Below, piece by piece: positions 62,972-64,000 of a DNA stretch of 64,000 bases (positions are counted from its first letter, which is position 1; each line of letters starts with the position of its first letter). Under the pieces are notes generated by a model. The model worked only from the letters and a program-made list of their open reading frames with translations. It had not been told where the DNA came from and searched no databases. The DNA is from Salvia splendens. Its lineage: Eukaryota; Streptophyta; Magnoliopsida; Lamiales; Lamiaceae. The position numbers and the translations under genes were made by a program. The stretch spans positions 1-64,000 of the forward strand of contig NW_024598720.1 in assembly GCF_004379255.2 (NCBI RefSeq), in the 5' to 3' direction.

Positions 62972-63643
62972 GCTCATTTCATAATGTAACTTTTATCTAT
63001 GCGTTTACTTGGTCAACAAGTAAACCTTTTGAATCCAATTTCCCACAACATGCATGGTGTGATATCGATTAATGTAATGGCCTCGAAGACTAGATAATTT
63101 TATAGAATAATTATCATTGTTGTCTCGTGGTGATTCATTTATAGCATAACTCTGTATATTTGGGTTTACTTAGCCAACAAGGAAACCAATTCACTCCAAA
63201 TGACCTTCAAACACTAATTTTATGATCTCTGTAACGTAATGGCATAAAGATACAATCATTTTGGTCGATATAACAACATAGAAATTGTCATATTTTAAAA
63301 GCTAATTTGATGCCTAACTCTTATATGATCTTTGGTACGTAATAAATGGCATTAAGATAGGATCATTTTGTCCAGAGCCTTTGTCCTAGCGGCAAGGAGC
63401 TTAAACATTATTGCATGAGGTGCTGAGTTCGAGCCCTCTTGACATCAATTGTAATTTCCTCCTATCTATAGTATAGAAGTTTATTTGTAATTTTCTCCCT
63501 TATATAGGAGTTAATTAAAAAAAATTAAGATAGAATCATTTTGGTCAATACAACATCATAGTAATTGTCGTATCTATAAGCTCATTTCATAACGTAACTT
63601 TTATATGCGTTTACTTGGCCAACAAGTAAACCTTTTGAATCCA
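62972..63643. repeat. AT-rich host repeat, right copy
   Basis: It begins with the right target-site duplication of LINE G (62972-62988). Blocks GTTTACTT.G.CAACAA at 63003, 63164 and 63609 and CATTTTGGTC near 63258 and 63538 recur. There is no ORF of interest. It contains the SINE copy. Confidence 0.6.
63371..63523 (+). mobile_element. tRNA-derived SINE, duplicated copy
   Basis: This matches 18805-18957. The flanking direct repeats are 63351-63370 and 63524-63543 with one mismatch. Because it sits in both duplicated loci at the same place, it predates the duplication. Confidence 0.87.
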
Positions 63644-64000
63644 TTTTTTTTGGAAACACCTTCAAGGTGGAGGGTTCGTGGGTCCCTCGGCCCTATATTT
63701 CATAAAGGAAGGGGTACAAAACACGGCCACAACCAAAAGTGGTGCCTACACAAATTTCAAGAGTAGTATGCTGTCCGATCCCACATGGCTCGGGCCTCAT
63801 CCTACTCCCTCCAAAGTTACAATCAAAAAGGTAAAAACAATTCCACTCTCTTTCACCCCTATCTCATTCCTCATGTCTAGGTTCCGTCCTCATTTCTAAC
63901 CCGAATGTTAGGAACTCCCATTGCGTCCATCCGGACGATTGCTCTAAGGTGTCTCGATTCTGAAATGGCATTCATGCGTAGGTAGTCGGTTCTCTCAAGG
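63644..64000 (-). mobile_element. 3' end of LINE L' (duplicate of L), running out of the window
   Basis: A poly(T) of 8 (63644-63651), the terminal palindrome CACCTTCAAGGTG and the 3' UTR match 19078-19310. From about 63880 on, the minus strand begins the C-terminus of ORF2 (GVPNIRV type) and reaches the window edge in the RNase H tail. Confidence 0.85.

Larger units (their letters stand above)
61388..64000. repeat. Right copy of segmental duplication, without LINEs C and D
   Basis: This is collinear with the left copy (7709-19480 minus the inserts) up to the window edge. It retains the uninterrupted target sites of C (62681-62700) and D (63154-63171). It is continuous with LINE H ORF1 on its left, so it holds the ancestral arrangement. 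Confidence 0.9.

Overview
This window is plant nuclear DNA made almost entirely of nested retrotransposons, with no gene that is clearly working for the host. The plant assignment rests on four things: L1-type LINEs whose ORF1 carries a DUF4283-like domain and a CCHC zinc knuckle, and whose ORF2 ends in an RNase H domain as in many plant L1s; an intronless copy of a plant-type 40S ribosomal protein S3; a piece of plastid DNA with the 5' exon of trnK-UUU; and a short tRNA-derived SINE. I cannot name the species. I use letters for the elements.

Layout. 1-7516: LINE A (+), cut by the window start. 7517-7708: short unique spacer. 7709-19480 and 61388-64000 are two copies of one segmental duplication; the left copy was later opened by LINE C (-, 9017-16882) and by the 5'-truncated LINE D (-, 17367-18587), so the right copy preserves both empty sites. 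19078-32210: LINE L (-), carrying ORF1-only element M1 (+), an RPS3 retrocopy and ORF1-only element M2 (-). 32380-33145: LINE ORF1 fragment K (-). 33172-42310: ORF1-type element J (-), split by LINE I (+, about 33595-41010). 42492-62971: LINE G (+), the largest nest. G holds a Ty3-type fragment and ORF1-only element F (+). F holds a plastid insert and LINE H (-). H holds ORF1-only element M3 (+). An AT-rich host repeat (17167-19077, 42311-42491, 62972-63643) and a SINE form the substrate.

The main result is a second kind of element. M1, M2, M3, F and J encode only an ORF1 protein (about 715-757 aa where complete, with DUF4283-like domain, CCHC knuckle and a conserved C-terminal PGG..PCGG.PI.GLN motif). 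They have no endonuclease or reverse transcriptase, their own short 3' UTR and a poly(A) tail. M1, M2, M3 and F are flanked by target-site duplications of 13-19 bp. They share the 5'-terminal pyrimidine-rich motif and two 3' RNA hairpins with the full LINEs although the coding regions have diverged. This is the architecture of mammalian half-LINEs (HAL1) and suggests ORF1-only retroposons moved by the ORF2 protein of the resident LINEs. Three copies (M1, M2, M3) keep an uninterrupted ORF1.

The autonomous LINEs encode ORF1, then after 0-2 nt ORF2 (endonuclease/exonuclease/phosphatase fold, reverse transcriptase with YADD, zf-RVT, RNase H). No ORF2 here is fully open. I has an intact 889-aa ORF1 and an ORF2 with three frameshifts. 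H has an ORF2 broken mainly by C-to-T type stops. All identities and boundaries were judged by eye.
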